A DNA stretch of 28,848 nt from JAYEIA01 sp964472505 (lineage in GTDB: Bacteria > Bacteroidota > Bacteroidia > Bacteroidales > JAADGE01). Location of the stretch: contig CAYYQW010000051.1 of assembly GCA_964472505.1 (NCBI GenBank), positions 1 through 28,848 on the forward strand. The letters run 5' to 3'. A program made the translations under genes and the position numbers. Under the pieces are notes generated by a model that was not told the origin of the DNA, ran no database searches, and worked only from the letters and a program-made list of their open reading frames with translations. Of this stretch, positions 1-9,100 are shown in pieces; within the stretch, counting starts at the first letter, position 1, and every line of letters begins with the position of its first letter.

Positions 1-90
1 GGTTTTTTTGTTTTTGATGTTGAGAGACAAAAAACGGAACTCCCTGCATGCCCCGGCTGTATAGGGGCGTGCTTTTCGTTTGGGTTTCTT
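1..90 (+). repeat. intergenic repeat unit, copy 1 (diverged)
   Basis: First of three copies of a unit of about 85 bp; it is in tandem with the next copy (the shared gagagac core recurs at 22 and 107). It carries an inverted repeat, gcatgcccc paired with ggggcgtgc, around a short loop. This copy differs from the other two at several positions, but the arms can still pair, with one T-G wobble. It lies at the window edge, so it may be incomplete. No protein is suggested. Function unknown. Confidence 0.7.
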
Positions 91-178
91 TTTTGTTTTC
101 GCTGTAGAGAGACAAAAGGCGGAACTCCCTGCATGCCGGCTGTTTCGGGGGCATGCTGTTCGGTTGGACTTCTTTTAT
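91..178 (+). repeat. intergenic repeat unit, copy 2
   Basis: Nearly identical over about 85 bp to the copy at 5230-5317, in the same orientation. It holds the inverted repeat gcatgcc/ggcatgc around a loop of about 12 nt. The similarity continues downstream (gttaaatgatttaatt, then aacactatc and cttgcat blocks) to the heptamer tract, but copy 2 has about 35 extra bases, including aagcgaagtcgaac. The full repeated element is therefore nearer 180-240 bp. Confidence 0.85.
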
Positions 179-269
179 TGTTAAATGATTTAATTGCTTG
201 CACTAAGCGAAGTCGAACTGTTAAATTGCTGAACACTATCAGCTTGCATAGAAATTGTAGAACGCCGTC

Positions 270-332
270 TTATATCTTACATCTTATATCTTACATCTTA
301 CATCTTACATCTTACATCTTACATCTTACTTC
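270..332 (+). repeat. heptamer tandem repeat (ttacatc/ttatatc) x9
   Basis: Nine uninterrupted 7-bp units: ttatatc, ttacatc, ttatatc, five more ttacatc, and a terminal ttacttc. The unit is not a multiple of three and no credible gene spans it, so it is an intergenic microsatellite likely to vary in copy number. A shorter four-unit tract of the same heptamer ends the second copy of the intergenic repeat at 5378-5405. Confidence 0.9.
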
Positions 333-498
333 TTTTCTTTGACAATATTAGATACAATTATCTTCACCGGCAAGAGACGCGCGCGTCTCATTAGTGCAAG
401 TGATTATTAATAAGCCGTTTGCAAAGGGGTGTTTTGAAGAATATGTTGTATATCATAAGCTTGATGATAGTGCTTGTTATTGCTGCTTTTGTAACAAA
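333..498. other. non-coding stretch with 16-bp palindrome
   Basis: With the repeats before it, this completes a 498-bp stretch without a supported gene. The one clear structure is the perfect palindrome gagacgcgcgcgtctc at 374-389, which is GC-rich in an AT-rich setting. It lies about 110 bp past the stop of the TonB-dependent receptor gene, has no T-tract and is not a convincing terminator. Confidence 0.5.
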
Positions 499-2784
499 TC
501 AAAATTCCAAACTATAGCTTATTGAAGGCATTATCGGAAAAAGACTTTGCTTGTATAAGTTCAGGCTTTGCTCTTCTATGCCGTAATCAATAAAATAATA
601 GTAGGGATTTTTTCTGTTGTACAGGTTAAATAAGGAAATATTCAAAATACTCTTGCCAAGTTTTATTTTTTTTTCTAAAACAAATGCAAGGTCAAGCCTG
701 TGGTAGGGTTCCATTAGAGCATTGTTGATATTCTCGTATAATAAAATGTAATCACCTTCGTTCGACATGATTTTACCGACAGGCAAAGTCATTGGCCGCC
801 CGCCGGCAAATATCCAGTTTACTGAGACTTTTAGCGTTTTAGTTAAACTATATGTTCCGGATAGGTTGAATTTGAACGTTCGGTTGTAATCGTAAGGATA
901 TATTTTGCCGTTGTTAAATGATTCAAATTTTCGCACGCTTTTATTAAGTGATACTGAAATATTCAGGCTGGTTTTTTTAGACCGAAAAGAAGATAAACTT
1001 TCAATACCATAAGCTGTTCCTTTACCGCCGGACTCTATGCTGCTTATCGTATCTGTATTTATTTTAAAAAAATCGATTCCGATTGTCGGGCTGATCAGAT
1101 TATGAAATTTTTTATGATATGCACTAACGCTCATGCTGATTTTTTCCGTAATATTCGATTTTATCCCGATACTAAAAATATCGGAATATTGAAAAGGATA
1201 TTGTTCCGATGCCGGGATAAAATAATCGGATTGAACCGCTTCCGAAGAGTTTCTAACCGAATGAATATCTTGACTCATGCGCGCGTATGCCGCATCAAAG
1301 CTAATGACATTGAACGGTAATTTGAAATTTATCCGAGCTTCGGGAAAAAAGTCTGCGAGATCACTGTAATAATAAGCCACTAAGTTGAGGCCGTAATCAA
1401 CTGACAGGTGTTTTACAATTTGTATATGATGTGATGTATAAAAATTTACTTTATGTGAAATTATCTTGTCGGAATTGCTGCTGTATGAAAAGTTTTGAGT
1501 TTCGGAACTTTGCATTTCATAGTTATAATGCATGGGTGCAAAAAAATGGTTTGTCAGATGCAGGCCGAATGTCATTCCCGATTTTTCAGAAATGTAAAAT
1601 TCGTTATCGTATTTCAAACCAAAATCGGATATCGCCGACTTGCGCATTGAATTTACAGATTCATACAGTTTGTCGTTTTCCTGTACTTTAGTGAATTCCG
1701 AACGGTAACTGTATTGGCTGTAGTAAACAACGGTATTAGCAAACAGACGGTTTGAAAAAACATGGTTCCAACGCAAGGCATACATTTCGTTTCCCCATCT
1801 TAATTCATTTGAAATTTCGTTAGCTTCCAAACTTCCTTCCATCATGGTTTTAAGTTTGTCGTTACCCCTATAGTAGCTTAAATAAAGCTTATTGCGTTGT
1901 GAAAGCTTATAGTTTGCTTTGAAATTCAGGTCGTAAAAGTTATAATGAAGTCCTAAATCAAATATCTTTGTGAAAAGCGGCAAATAACTTGTACGTGCCG
2001 ACAATAAGAATGAACATTCGTTTTTAATAATCGGCCCCTCAAAAGAGAAACGAGATGCAAGCAGACCGACACTTGCAGTACCCGTAAAGCTCTTGTTATT
2101 GCCTTCGCGCATACGTATGTCGGCTATTGAGGACAGTCGCCCGCTGTATTTTGCAGGAAATGCACCGGCATATAAATCGGCACTTCTTAGCACATCGGTA
2201 TTGAATATGCTGAAAAATCCGCCCAAATGATTTATATAGAAAAGCGGGACATCATCTAAAAGAATGAGATTTTGATCTGAAGAGCCGCCTCTTACAAATA
2301 AGTTGCTTTTGGCTTCATCGCCAAAACCTACTGTAGGCAGTATTTGCCAAGCCTTTATGACATCACTCTCGCCGCCGGTTTGTGGCATGAGCAGAATGTC
2401 TTGTATGGCTATGCTTAGTTTATTGTTGTCGGCTTGCATTGTTGTTCTTTTCTTGCCGTAAACGGTAACTTCTTCTAAAACATTTGAGGGTCGCAATTTA
2501 ATGTATATCATGGTATCCATTGAGGTGCTAATAGTTTTTTGGAACGAAAAATATCCGACATAACTACTGATAATCTTGCAACTGTCATTTTTATTTAATT
2601 GAATGCTAAAAAAACCGTAACTGTTGGTGATTGCCGTCTTTGTTTGACCGGCACGAACATAGGCACCGGCTATTGCTTCGCCGGTTTCATAATCATTTAC
2701 AAAACCGCTTAGGGTATATTTTTGGGCGAATACCGATAAAGCTGAAAATTGGACGATTATGTATAAATAAAAAACTCTACTCAT
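499..2784 (-). CDS. TonB-dependent receptor with carboxypeptidase-regulatory-like N-terminal domain
   Basis: Outer-membrane active transporter. After a signal peptide ending near SVFAQ comes a carboxypeptidase-regulatory-like beta-sandwich (about residues 28-110; LSGFVNDYETGEAIAGAYV, later YGFFSI), then a plug domain opened by LEEVTVYGKK and containing LFVRGGSSDQNLILLDDVP, then a long aromatic-rich barrel ending in Phe, as expected for BAM-inserted proteins. About 760 aa is normal for this class. Substrate unknown; in Bacteroidota such receptors often sit beside DUF4249 lipoproteins, as here. The start used (2784) makes the overlap ATGAGTAG with the upstream stop, typical of translational coupling. 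An in-frame ATG at 2799 would add MSLQK and is also possible. Confidence 0.92.
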   Translation of the reverse strand: MSRVFYLYIIVQFSALSVFAQKYTLSGFVNDYETGEAIAGAYVRAGQTKTAITNSYGFFSIQLNKNDSCKIISSYVGYFSFQKTISTSMDTMIYIKLRPSNVLEEVTVYGKKRTTMQADNNKLSIAIQDILLMPQTGGESDVIKAWQILPTVGFGDEAKSNLFVRGGSSDQNLILLDDVPLFYINHLGGFFSIFNTDVLRSADLYAGAFPAKYSGRLSSIADIRMREGNNKSFTGTASVGLLASRFSFEGPIIKNECSFLLSARTSYLPLFTKIFDLGLHYNFYDLNFKANYKLSQRNKLYLSYYRGNDKLKTMMEGSLEANEISNELRWGNEMYALRWNHVFSNRLFANTVVYYSQYSYRSEFTKVQENDKLYESVNSMRKSAISDFGLKYDNEFYISEKSGMTFGLHLTNHFFAPMHYNYEMQSSETQNFSYSSNSDKIISHKVNFYTSHHIQIVKHLSVDYGLNLVAYYYSDLADFFPEARINFKLPFNVISFDAAYARMSQDIHSVRNSSEAVQSDYFIPASEQYPFQYSDIFSIGIKSNITEKISMSVSAYHKKFHNLISPTIGIDFFKINTDTISSIESGGKGTAYGIESLSSFRSKKTSLNISVSLNKSVRKFESFNNGKIYPYDYNRTFKFNLSGTYSLTKTLKVSVNWIFAGGRPMTLPVGKIMSNEGDYILLYENINNALMEPYHRLDLAFVLEKKIKLGKSILNISLFNLYNRKNPYYYFIDYGIEEQSLNLYKQSLFPIMPSISYSLEF

Positions 2785-3415
2785 CTTTTGTAAACTCATA
2801 GCTGATGCCGACTAAATTTCCAATTATCATATTGTGCTCCGTGGGCAGAAGAGGAAGTTGCTTGTAATAGGTATATATCAATTTTGTTTGCATAAAAATA
2901 TCAACCTTAGAGTTGAGCCGGAAGCTAAGTTCTAAGCCGGTATTAAATCCGTGAGCGTAAGTATTCTCAAAACTAACAATTTTCTCTTCCGTATCAGAAT
3001 TTGTTTTATATGCGTATATACTGCTTTTCTTCTTAATACTGTAGTTATATCCGCCAAAATATAAAAGTTGCAGGCGTTTATTTGTTATCAGTCTAATGGC
3101 CGGATTTAACTGAAAATTAATAAAATGCAACATTCCGCCTCGGGGTTTAGTGTATTCCTGATTAATCGGATAATAACTCTCATATAATTCGGCATCTGCA
3201 AGTCCGTAGAAATTATTTTCAGCTTCTGAAATTAAGGCAAAACGTTTGCCTAACAGCACAGAGAAGTTAAGTCCGGCAACCGGTCCTTGTATGTTGTGAT
3301 GCCCTTCATAATCGGTTGAATATCCGATGCTGATACCCGTTTTATATCTAATTTGAGCCTGTGCAAATGAAAATATGATTAGCAGCAACATCATTGTTAA
3401 GACAGTCTTTATCAT
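2777..3415 (-). CDS. secreted outer-membrane beta-barrel-like protein
   Basis: Predicted 212-aa exported protein: signal peptide about residues 1-20 (MIKTVLTMMLLLIIFSFAQAQ), then alternating amphipathic strands rich in Tyr and Phe (for example GISIGYSTDYEG, LLYFGGYNYSIKKK, FMQTKLIYTYYKQ), as in small porin-like barrels of Bacteroidota. No catalytic motif was seen. It lies between the DUF4249 lipoprotein and the TonB-dependent receptor and overlaps the receptor start by 8 nt, so the three are probably one transcript. Its role in uptake is inference; it may be an accessory barrel or a structural partner. Confidence 0.8.
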   Translation of the reverse strand: MIKTVLTMMLLLIIFSFAQAQIRYKTGISIGYSTDYEGHHNIQGPVAGLNFSVLLGKRFALISEAENNFYGLADAELYESYYPINQEYTKPRGGMLHFINFQLNPAIRLITNKRLQLLYFGGYNYSIKKKSSIYAYKTNSDTEEKIVSFENTYAHGFNTGLELSFRLNSKVDIFMQTKLIYTYYKQLPLLPTEHNMIIGNLVGISYEFTKDE

Positions 3416-3432
3416 AATGTTTTTTTAAGAAA

Positions 3433-4359
3433 TTAATAATAAATGCGTTCAACTTGAATGGTATCAGACAGTTCGGAATACCCGGCAAAAATACCGTAAC
3501 CTCCGGAAATATTGGAGTAAACATCAATGCCGGAGCTTCCTCCAAAAATTATATCGCCTTGTCTTTTAATTAGTTGTTCCAGATACGAAGTCTTGTATTT
3601 ATAATAGTTATCGCTGACGGCACGAAATGTTACAACCAATTGATGTTCAGGAATATAATTATCTCCCGAACTTTGCTGCACAACAATGGGAGATGCGTAT
3701 AATATTTGCACTTGCTCTGTTTCGGAACCGGTAAGTTTAGCCGGAAAAATTAGTACGGAGAGATGATTATTTGCAAAAGCCTCAATTTGGGGGTAATACC
3801 TTTGTGATGTAATTACCGGTTCAGAACTCCTCAAAGCGCATTTTTGAATCGTTTCATCAGTTATCATATATACATCTGTTTCATAATAAGCTTGGGTTTC
3901 TAAAGTTTTATCATATTCAATAGTCAATGGAATCCAAGGGAGTATCTCGTCAAGAAACAAATCGTTAGAATAGCTGACATTCATGTTGGTCGGCTTTTTC
4001 GGGATTTCATCAATGCCGCTTAAAGTATCTTTATTGCTAAACAAAGTGAATGAAACAGTATGTATTTCGGAAGAGATACAGTTTATGCTTTGAAAAACTC
4101 CGTTGCCTGTATAATCCGTTTGAATCGTATCGTTGTTTGCTGTAAAAATAAGGCGGGCATTCGAAAAATCGGTTTCCCAAATACTGTCGGTAACATTTGC
4201 TGTTCGAGATACTTGAATCCTTACGATTTTGTTGTTTGTAATTAAGGATGTAAGACTGATTTTTTCAATGGCAGCCGGCAGTAAATCATTACTTTTCTCT
4301 ATGCACGATATCTGGAGCATAAAGACCATTAACAACAGGGTGAACATTTCTTTTTTCAT
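3433..4359 (-). CDS. DUF4249-type lipoprotein
   Basis: Predicted 308-aa lipoprotein. The start at 4359 gives MKKEMFTLLLMVFMLQISC, a basic n-region, hydrophobic core and lipobox with Cys19. An upstream in-frame ATG at 4386 lies inside a hairpin and would spoil the signal peptide. The body is beta-rich (IVRIQVSRTANVTDS, ARLIFTANNDTIQTDY, near-C-terminal GGYGIFAGYSELSDTI), matching the DUF4249 pattern as I recall it. DUF4249 genes are commonly paired with TonB-dependent receptors, suggesting a surface lipoprotein partner, but no substrate is known. It ends about 17 bp before the next gene of the trio. The family assignment is by eye and by context. Confidence 0.75.
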   Translation of the reverse strand: MKKEMFTLLLMVFMLQISCIEKSNDLLPAAIEKISLTSLITNNKIVRIQVSRTANVTDSIWETDFSNARLIFTANNDTIQTDYTGNGVFQSINCISSEIHTVSFTLFSNKDTLSGIDEIPKKPTNMNVSYSNDLFLDEILPWIPLTIEYDKTLETQAYYETDVYMITDETIQKCALRSSEPVITSQRYYPQIEAFANNHLSVLIFPAKLTGSETEQVQILYASPIVVQQSSGDNYIPEHQLVVTFRAVSDNYYKYKTSYLEQLIKRQGDIIFGGSSGIDVYSNISGGYGIFAGYSELSDTIQVERIYY

Positions 4360-4374
4360 TATTTTGTTTTGTAA

Positions 4375-4401
4375 GGAAGGCAGCAAAGTGAGCTGCCTTC
4401 C
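4375..4401 (-). terminator. 10-bp perfect hairpin between lipoprotein genes
   Basis: ggaaggcagc pairs perfectly with gctgccttcc around the 7-nt loop aaagtga. It starts 12 bp after the stop of the 245-aa lipoprotein gene and 15 bp before the preferred start of the DUF4249 gene. The T-tract on the minus strand is poor (TTACAAAAC), so it may be a leaky terminator or attenuator that sets the lipoprotein-to-receptor ratio, not a full stop. Confidence 0.55.
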
Positions 4402-4413
4402 ATGTTTTTAAAT

Positions 4414-5151
4414 TTATGGAATATTTCTATACCAAATCACATTATAGGTAGGCCCGCCTATGGTCCAATCTTGAACTTCAGCCTTTATTCGACGACCCGA
4501 ATAACTCTTTGATGTTTCTTGCCCGCCCCATAGTATTCCTGAACGACTTTTATATTTCCAACTACTAATCCAATCATATTTAGTCCACCATTCTACATCT
4601 TGTAAATATCTCGCATAAATATCCGTGTTTACAACTTTTCCGAAATGATATTTAACCGGTCCTTTATAAGTTGTCCAAAAAGTTGTTCCGGATCCTTTTG
4701 TATTCTTGCTTGAAGAAACAGTTACAGACAGGCCGTATACCTTTTCTTTGTCTTTAAAATTAAGACTTTCCACTTCAATCATAATTGGGCTTGCTGCTCT
4801 TTCCGGTACTTCTGTTAAAGAACTATTCTTACAATTAAGCGGTTTTGCTTCATTTGCCGGTTTTACCCTTAAACTTTTAAAACTTAAACTTTTGTTTTCA
4901 ACGAATTCATATAACTGCTTTTTAGTTATTGCTGAAATTTTCAAAGAAATACTTTCTGCTTTGTCATCTCCTGCTAAGAACACAACGGTTTGAAAAGGAT
5001 AAATAGTTTCCTTTTTCGAAGATTCATTATTCTCAAAATCGCTCTCAGAACTTTTTTCCGTCTCAAGTATTTGCTCTTTCTCACACCCACCCAAAACAAA
5101 CAGGGCAGCTGCAAAAAATAATACTAAACTTTTAATTGTTTTTTGTGTCAT
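4414..5151 (-). CDS. lipoprotein of unknown function
   Basis: I do not recognise a family. The 245-aa product begins with a clear lipoprotein signal (MTQKTIKSLVLFF, then LGGC, Cys23). A Ser/Glu/Asn-rich linker follows (about residues 24-48), then two beta-rich segments. The C-terminal third is unusually rich in Trp, Tyr and Gly (VEWWTKYDWISSWKYKSRSG, then DWTIGGPTYNVIWYRN), which could be a carbohydrate- or surface-interaction domain. It lies upstream of the DUF4249/TonB trio in the same direction, separated by a hairpin, and directly downstream of a copy of the intergenic repeat. No exact TAnnTTTG promoter element was found upstream. Confidence 0.75.
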   Translation of the reverse strand: MTQKTIKSLVLFFAAALFVLGGCEKEQILETEKSSESDFENNESSKKETIYPFQTVVFLAGDDKAESISLKISAITKKQLYEFVENKSLSFKSLRVKPANEAKPLNCKNSSLTEVPERAASPIMIEVESLNFKDKEKVYGLSVTVSSSKNTKGSGTTFWTTYKGPVKYHFGKVVNTDIYARYLQDVEWWTKYDWISSWKYKSRSGILWGGQETSKSYSGRRIKAEVQDWTIGGPTYNVIWYRNIP

Positions 5152-5191
5152 AATTGTAATTTTGCAATAAATAAAATTTGTTAGAATTTTC

Positions 5192-5227
5192 CCTTATCCC
5201 AAAATAATCATAAGTGGCGGGATAAGG
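5192..5227 (+). terminator. orphan terminator-like hairpin (plus strand)
   Basis: ccttatccc pairs perfectly with gggataagg across an 18-nt loop and is followed at once by tttttt on the plus strand, the shape of an intrinsic terminator. No plus-strand gene ends here, and it abuts the start of repeat copy 3. On the minus strand it falls in the leader of the 245-aa lipoprotein gene, about 40-75 bp upstream of its start, where it could act as a leader structure. Confidence 0.4.
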
Positions 5228-5229
5228 TT

Positions 5230-5405
5230 TTTTGTTTTCGCTGTAGAGAGACAAAAGGCGGAACTCCCTGCATGCCGGCTGTTTCGGGGGCATGCTGTTC
5301 GGTTGGATTTCTTTTTTTTGTTAAATGATTTAATTATTAAACACTATCGGCTTGCATACTGATTGCAAAAAGCCGTCTTATATCTTACATCATATATCTT
5401 ATATC
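5230..5405 (+). repeat. intergenic repeat, copy 3, with heptamer tail x4
   Basis: 5230-5317 is nearly identical to 91-178, including the gcatgcc/ggcatgc inverted repeat. The following blocks (gttaaatgatttaatt, acactatc, cttgcat, gccgtcttatatcttacatc) match 180-290 with indels. It ends in four heptamers at 5378-5405 (ttatatc, ttacatc, atatatc, ttatatc). On the minus strand the end is 6 bp past the stop of the XRE gene. It also holds a cggctt/aagccg inverted repeat at 5348-5375. Confidence 0.85.
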
Positions 5406-5411
5406 TAATAA

Positions 5412-5699
5412 TTAATAGTCTTCCGATTTTCGTCTTATGTCCTTTTTCAGTGCATTTAGTTCTTTTATTGGCAATACGGTTTCAATATCCGTGTTTAGAA
5501 TATCGGCTAACAATACCAACGTTCTTATCTGCAAACCGTAAACACCCCGTTCGGTTTTTCCGATTCTTGATGCATCGGTATTACAAAGGAGGGCTAACTC
5601 TTTTTGACTTAAATTATTTTGTTTTCGGAGCCGCGCAATTCGTTTTCCGATAACAATATCAATTTTTTGAACTGTCTCGGGTTTATAGATACTGTTCAT
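5412..5699 (-). CDS. XRE-family helix-turn-helix transcriptional regulator
   Basis: Small 95-aa DNA-binding protein. A Cro/CI-type helix-turn-helix covers about residues 15-72: IGKRIARLRKQNNLSQKELA is the usual first helices and turn, then CNTDASRIGKTERGVYG with the recognition helix, then LQIRTLVLLADILNTDIETV. No sensor or dimerisation domain is added, so it resembles a stand-alone repressor or antitoxin-like regulator, but no toxin gene is adjacent. A TAnnTTTG-type -7 element lies about 60 bp upstream. Targets unknown; autoregulation is possible because a small inverted repeat (cacg/cgtg, 5743-5756) lies between promoter and start. Confidence 0.88.
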   Translation of the reverse strand: MNSIYKPETVQKIDIVIGKRIARLRKQNNLSQKELALLCNTDASRIGKTERGVYGLQIRTLVLLADILNTDIETVLPIKELNALKKDIRRKSEDY

Positions 5700-5758
5700 T
5701 GAGGAAATTTTGGTTTCTGCTTATAAAAAGCAGTTTAATACACACGTTTTTTCGTGAG

Positions 5759-5766
5759 CAAAACTA
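5759..5766 (-). promoter_or_regulatory. putative -7 promoter element for the XRE gene
   Basis: The minus strand reads TAGTTTTG, an exact match to the Bacteroidetes -7 consensus TAnnTTTG, 60 bp upstream of the XRE start codon. No good TTTG -33 box is present at 19-21 nt. The element is plausible by position; activity is inference. Confidence 0.4.
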
Positions 5767-6191
5767 TATTTAAAATATGAAAGATCGCAGGTCATTTTCG
5801 ACCTATTTTTATAGAATGTAAAGTATGCTTGGAATTCGGGGGGGGTGTTTTATAACACGCTTGCGTTGAGTTATGTACAAAGCATGTATTGTTTGACACA
5901 TGTAATGGTTTGATTGGTAGTTTGCTATGTTTATACAAAATAGATCAAATATGGAATATCGTTTTTATGACCGAGTATTTTTTGGCTGAACACATGTTTT
6001 ATAATTTTTTTCAGCAATGTAACAAACCGTTTATGCGCTTATATTTACTTGTTGTATTTTCTTAGAAAAAAAGCTTTTCCCGGCTGTAAATAATTTGATA
6101 TATTGCAGCTAAATATTAATTGTGTTTAGCTGTGAAAATTAAGCTTATACAAAAATTCAAATCGTTATTTTTTAATTAAAAACTTTTACCA
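5767..6191. other. intergenic region upstream of the tricorn-like protease
   Basis: No gene seen. It contains a run of eight G at 5838-5845; a possible promoter on the plus strand (TTTG at 5892-5895, 22 nt, then TAGTTTG at 5918-5924, one base short of consensus); and an 8-bp perfect inverted repeat, cagctaaa/tttagctg, at 6106-6132 with an 11-nt loop, which would sit in the leader of the protease gene. The last 40 bases before the ATG are very A/T-rich, as is usual for Bacteroidota leaders. Confidence 0.45.
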
Positions 6192-9100
6192 ATGAAGCAT
6201 AATTTTAAAGTTTTATTACTCTTTGCTTTCCTTTTTTCTTTTGGAAATGCTCAGCTTTTTGCCTACGATGATGCACGCATGTTGCGTTATCCGGATATTA
6301 AGGGCGAACAAATTGTTTTTGTGTATGCCGGAAATATCTGGACCGTTGAGGCTTCCGGAGGAGAAGCTCGCCAATTGACTTCACACAAAGGCCTTGAGCT
6401 GTTTCCTAAAATTTCCCCGGACGGGAAATGGATTGCCTTTTCGGCAGAATACAGCGGCAGCCGTCAAGTTTATATTATGCCGGCACAAGGCGGAACTCCG
6501 CAGCAATTAACTTATTACAACGATGTGGGAAACATGCCTCCGCGCGGCGGATTCGATAATGTAGTAATGGGCTGGACGCCGGACAGCAAACAGGTGTTTT
6601 TCCGCTCCAATCGTACGCCATTCGGGGAGCGCATGGGGAAATATTTTACGATAAGCATAAACGGCGGTTTTGAAGAAGAACTTCCAATTCCGCACGGTGG
6701 TTTTGCCGACCTTTCGCCCGACGGGAAAAAGGTGGCTTTTACTTATGTGGATCGAGAATTCCGTACTTGGAAACGCTACAAAGGCGGACGCGCTTCCGAT
6801 TTGTGGATTTACAATTTGGAAGAAGATATATCGGAGAAAATTACCGATTTTGACGGTACCGACCAAATACCGGTTTGGCAGGGCGATAAAATATATTTTG
6901 CTTCCGACCGTGATTTGTGGCTGAATATTTACAGCTACGATACAAAATCCGGAAATACCAAACAGATTACCAATCATGAAAACTTCGACGTGATGTGGCC
7001 GAGCGGTGCAGACGGCAAAATTGTATATGAGCACGGCGGATACATATATAAATTGGATACGCAAAGCGGCCAAACCGAAAAAGTGGAGGTCAGTATTCGT
7101 TACGATAATCCGAATACGCTTCCGTACTTTAAAAATGTAGAAAAGAACATTCACAGCTATGCATTATCGCCCGGAGGGAAGCGTGTATTGTTTGATGCGC
7201 GCGGTGATGTTTTCTCTGTGCCGGCCGGCACAGGAAGTACCTATAACCTCACGCAAAAGCAAGGCGTGAGAGCCGTTTTTCCGCAGTGGTCACCGGATGG
7301 CAAATACATTGCTTATTATTCGGACGAAAGCGGAGAATATGAGGTCTATTTGCTTGAAAATAAGAAGAATGCAGAAGCCAAACAAATAACTCAAAACTCA
7401 AAAGGTTGGAAATATAAAGGCGAATGGTCGCCCGACAGTAAAATGTTGGTCTTTTTTGACCGAAGCATGCGCTTACAGCTCCTGAATACCGAGTCAGAAA
7501 AAATTACAATTATTGATACGCCCACATCCAACGAAATACGCAGTTACGCTTTTTCGCCCGATTCTCGCTTTGTAACTTATACGAAGAACAGCGCTAACGG
7601 GCAGTCATCAATTTGGGTTTATAATATCGAAAATAAAAGCACTCAACAACTTACCGGCGATGAATTTAACGATTATTCACCCGTATTCTCCAAATGCGGA
7701 AATTATATGTTTTTCTTATCCAACCGAGATTTTAATCTTGAATTTTCGAATTTTGAATTCAATTATCTTTATAATAAGGCTACAAGGATATACGCTTTGC
7801 CTTTGAACAGTGATGTGCCGCGTCTTTTTGAAACGGAAGAAATTTTTGAAAGCTTGGGCAAAACTGATGATAAATCCGGTGAAACCGAAAGTGCAGAGAT
7901 ACAAGTACGTATTGAGTTCGAAAATGCAGAAAATCGTGTTGTTGCTTTTCCTTTTCCTTCCGGGTCGTATCGAGGCCTTAACGCCACAGATAACGGAATA
8001 GTTTATATCAATGATGGAGGTTTACAGCATTACAATACGCAAGAGAATGAAAATAAAACGATAATGGAAAGCATTTCAAGCGCCGAACTGTCTGCCGACG
8101 GCAAAAAGTTTCTTTATCGTTACGGCTCAGGCTATGGTGTTGCAGACTTTAAGCCCGGACAAAAGGCCGGCGAGGGTAAATTGAATCTTGATGATCTGAC
8201 CATGAAAATTGAGCCGCGAAAAGAATGGACACAAATATTCAATGATGCATGGCGCATTTACCGCGATTATTTTTATGTTTCTAACTTGCATAATGTTGAT
8301 TGGCAGGGTTTTAAAGAAAAGTACTCAGCCATGTTACCTTACCTGAATCATCGTTTTGATTTGGATTACATACTCGGAGAATTGGTGGCAGAAACCAATA
8401 CCGGCCATGCTTATGTAAACTATGGTGATTTTGAGCGTGTTGAACGTACCGAAACCGGATTGTTGGGGGCAAAATTGAAAGCAGATTCCAAAAATAACCG
8501 ATACATTATCAGTAAAATATATCCCGGCGAAAACTGGAACAAAAGTCGCAGATCACCTTTAACCGTGCAGGGTATTGATATATCCGAAGGCGAATATTTA
8601 ATTGCCGTGGACGGGCATGATGTAACAACCAAAGACAACCCTTACATGTACTTGGAGAACAAAGCGGACAAAAAAGTGGAGCTCACCATAAACAGTAAGC
8701 CTACAGCTAAAGGAGCCCGAAGCTATGTGATAGAGCCCGTTAAATCTGAGTTGGAATTAATGTATCTGGATTGGGTGAATACGCGCAGAGAGCTGACAGA
8801 AGAATTATCAAACGGACGCATAGGATATATGCATGTGCCCAATACGGCCGTTGAAGGCAATCGTGAATTGCATCGCGGTATGTATGCCAACCATCACAAA
8901 GAAGCGCTGATTATTGATGAACGATTCAACGGCGGAGGTTTTATTCCCGATCGCATGATTGAATTATTAAGCCGTGAAACCATGGCTTTATGGCACAGAG
9001 CCGGTTTAGATCCCATGCGAACGCCCGGCATAGCTCACGACGGACCGAAAGCCATGTTGATCAACGGTTACTCATCTTCCGGCGGTGATGCTTTTCCGTA

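Noticed and set aside
270..332. CRISPR-like array
   Set aside because: The units are 7 bp with no spacers; it is a microsatellite.
133..342. 69-aa plus-strand open frame at the left end
   Set aside because: It runs through the intergenic repeat and the heptamer tract; its C-terminal repeats (YILHLTS) are simply the translated microsatellite.
443..517. 24-codon plus-strand frame encoding a hydrophobic peptide (MLYIISLMIVLVIAAFVTNQ…), reminiscent of a small membrane toxin
   Set aside because: Too short to support; it has no recognisable promoter, no antitoxin RNA was identified, and it overlaps the stop of the TonB-receptor gene on the other strand.
5412..5699. Antitoxin of a toxin-antitoxin pair
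   Set aside because: The XRE protein has a suitable size, but no toxin-like gene lies next to it; on one side is the repeat and on the other a gene-free region.
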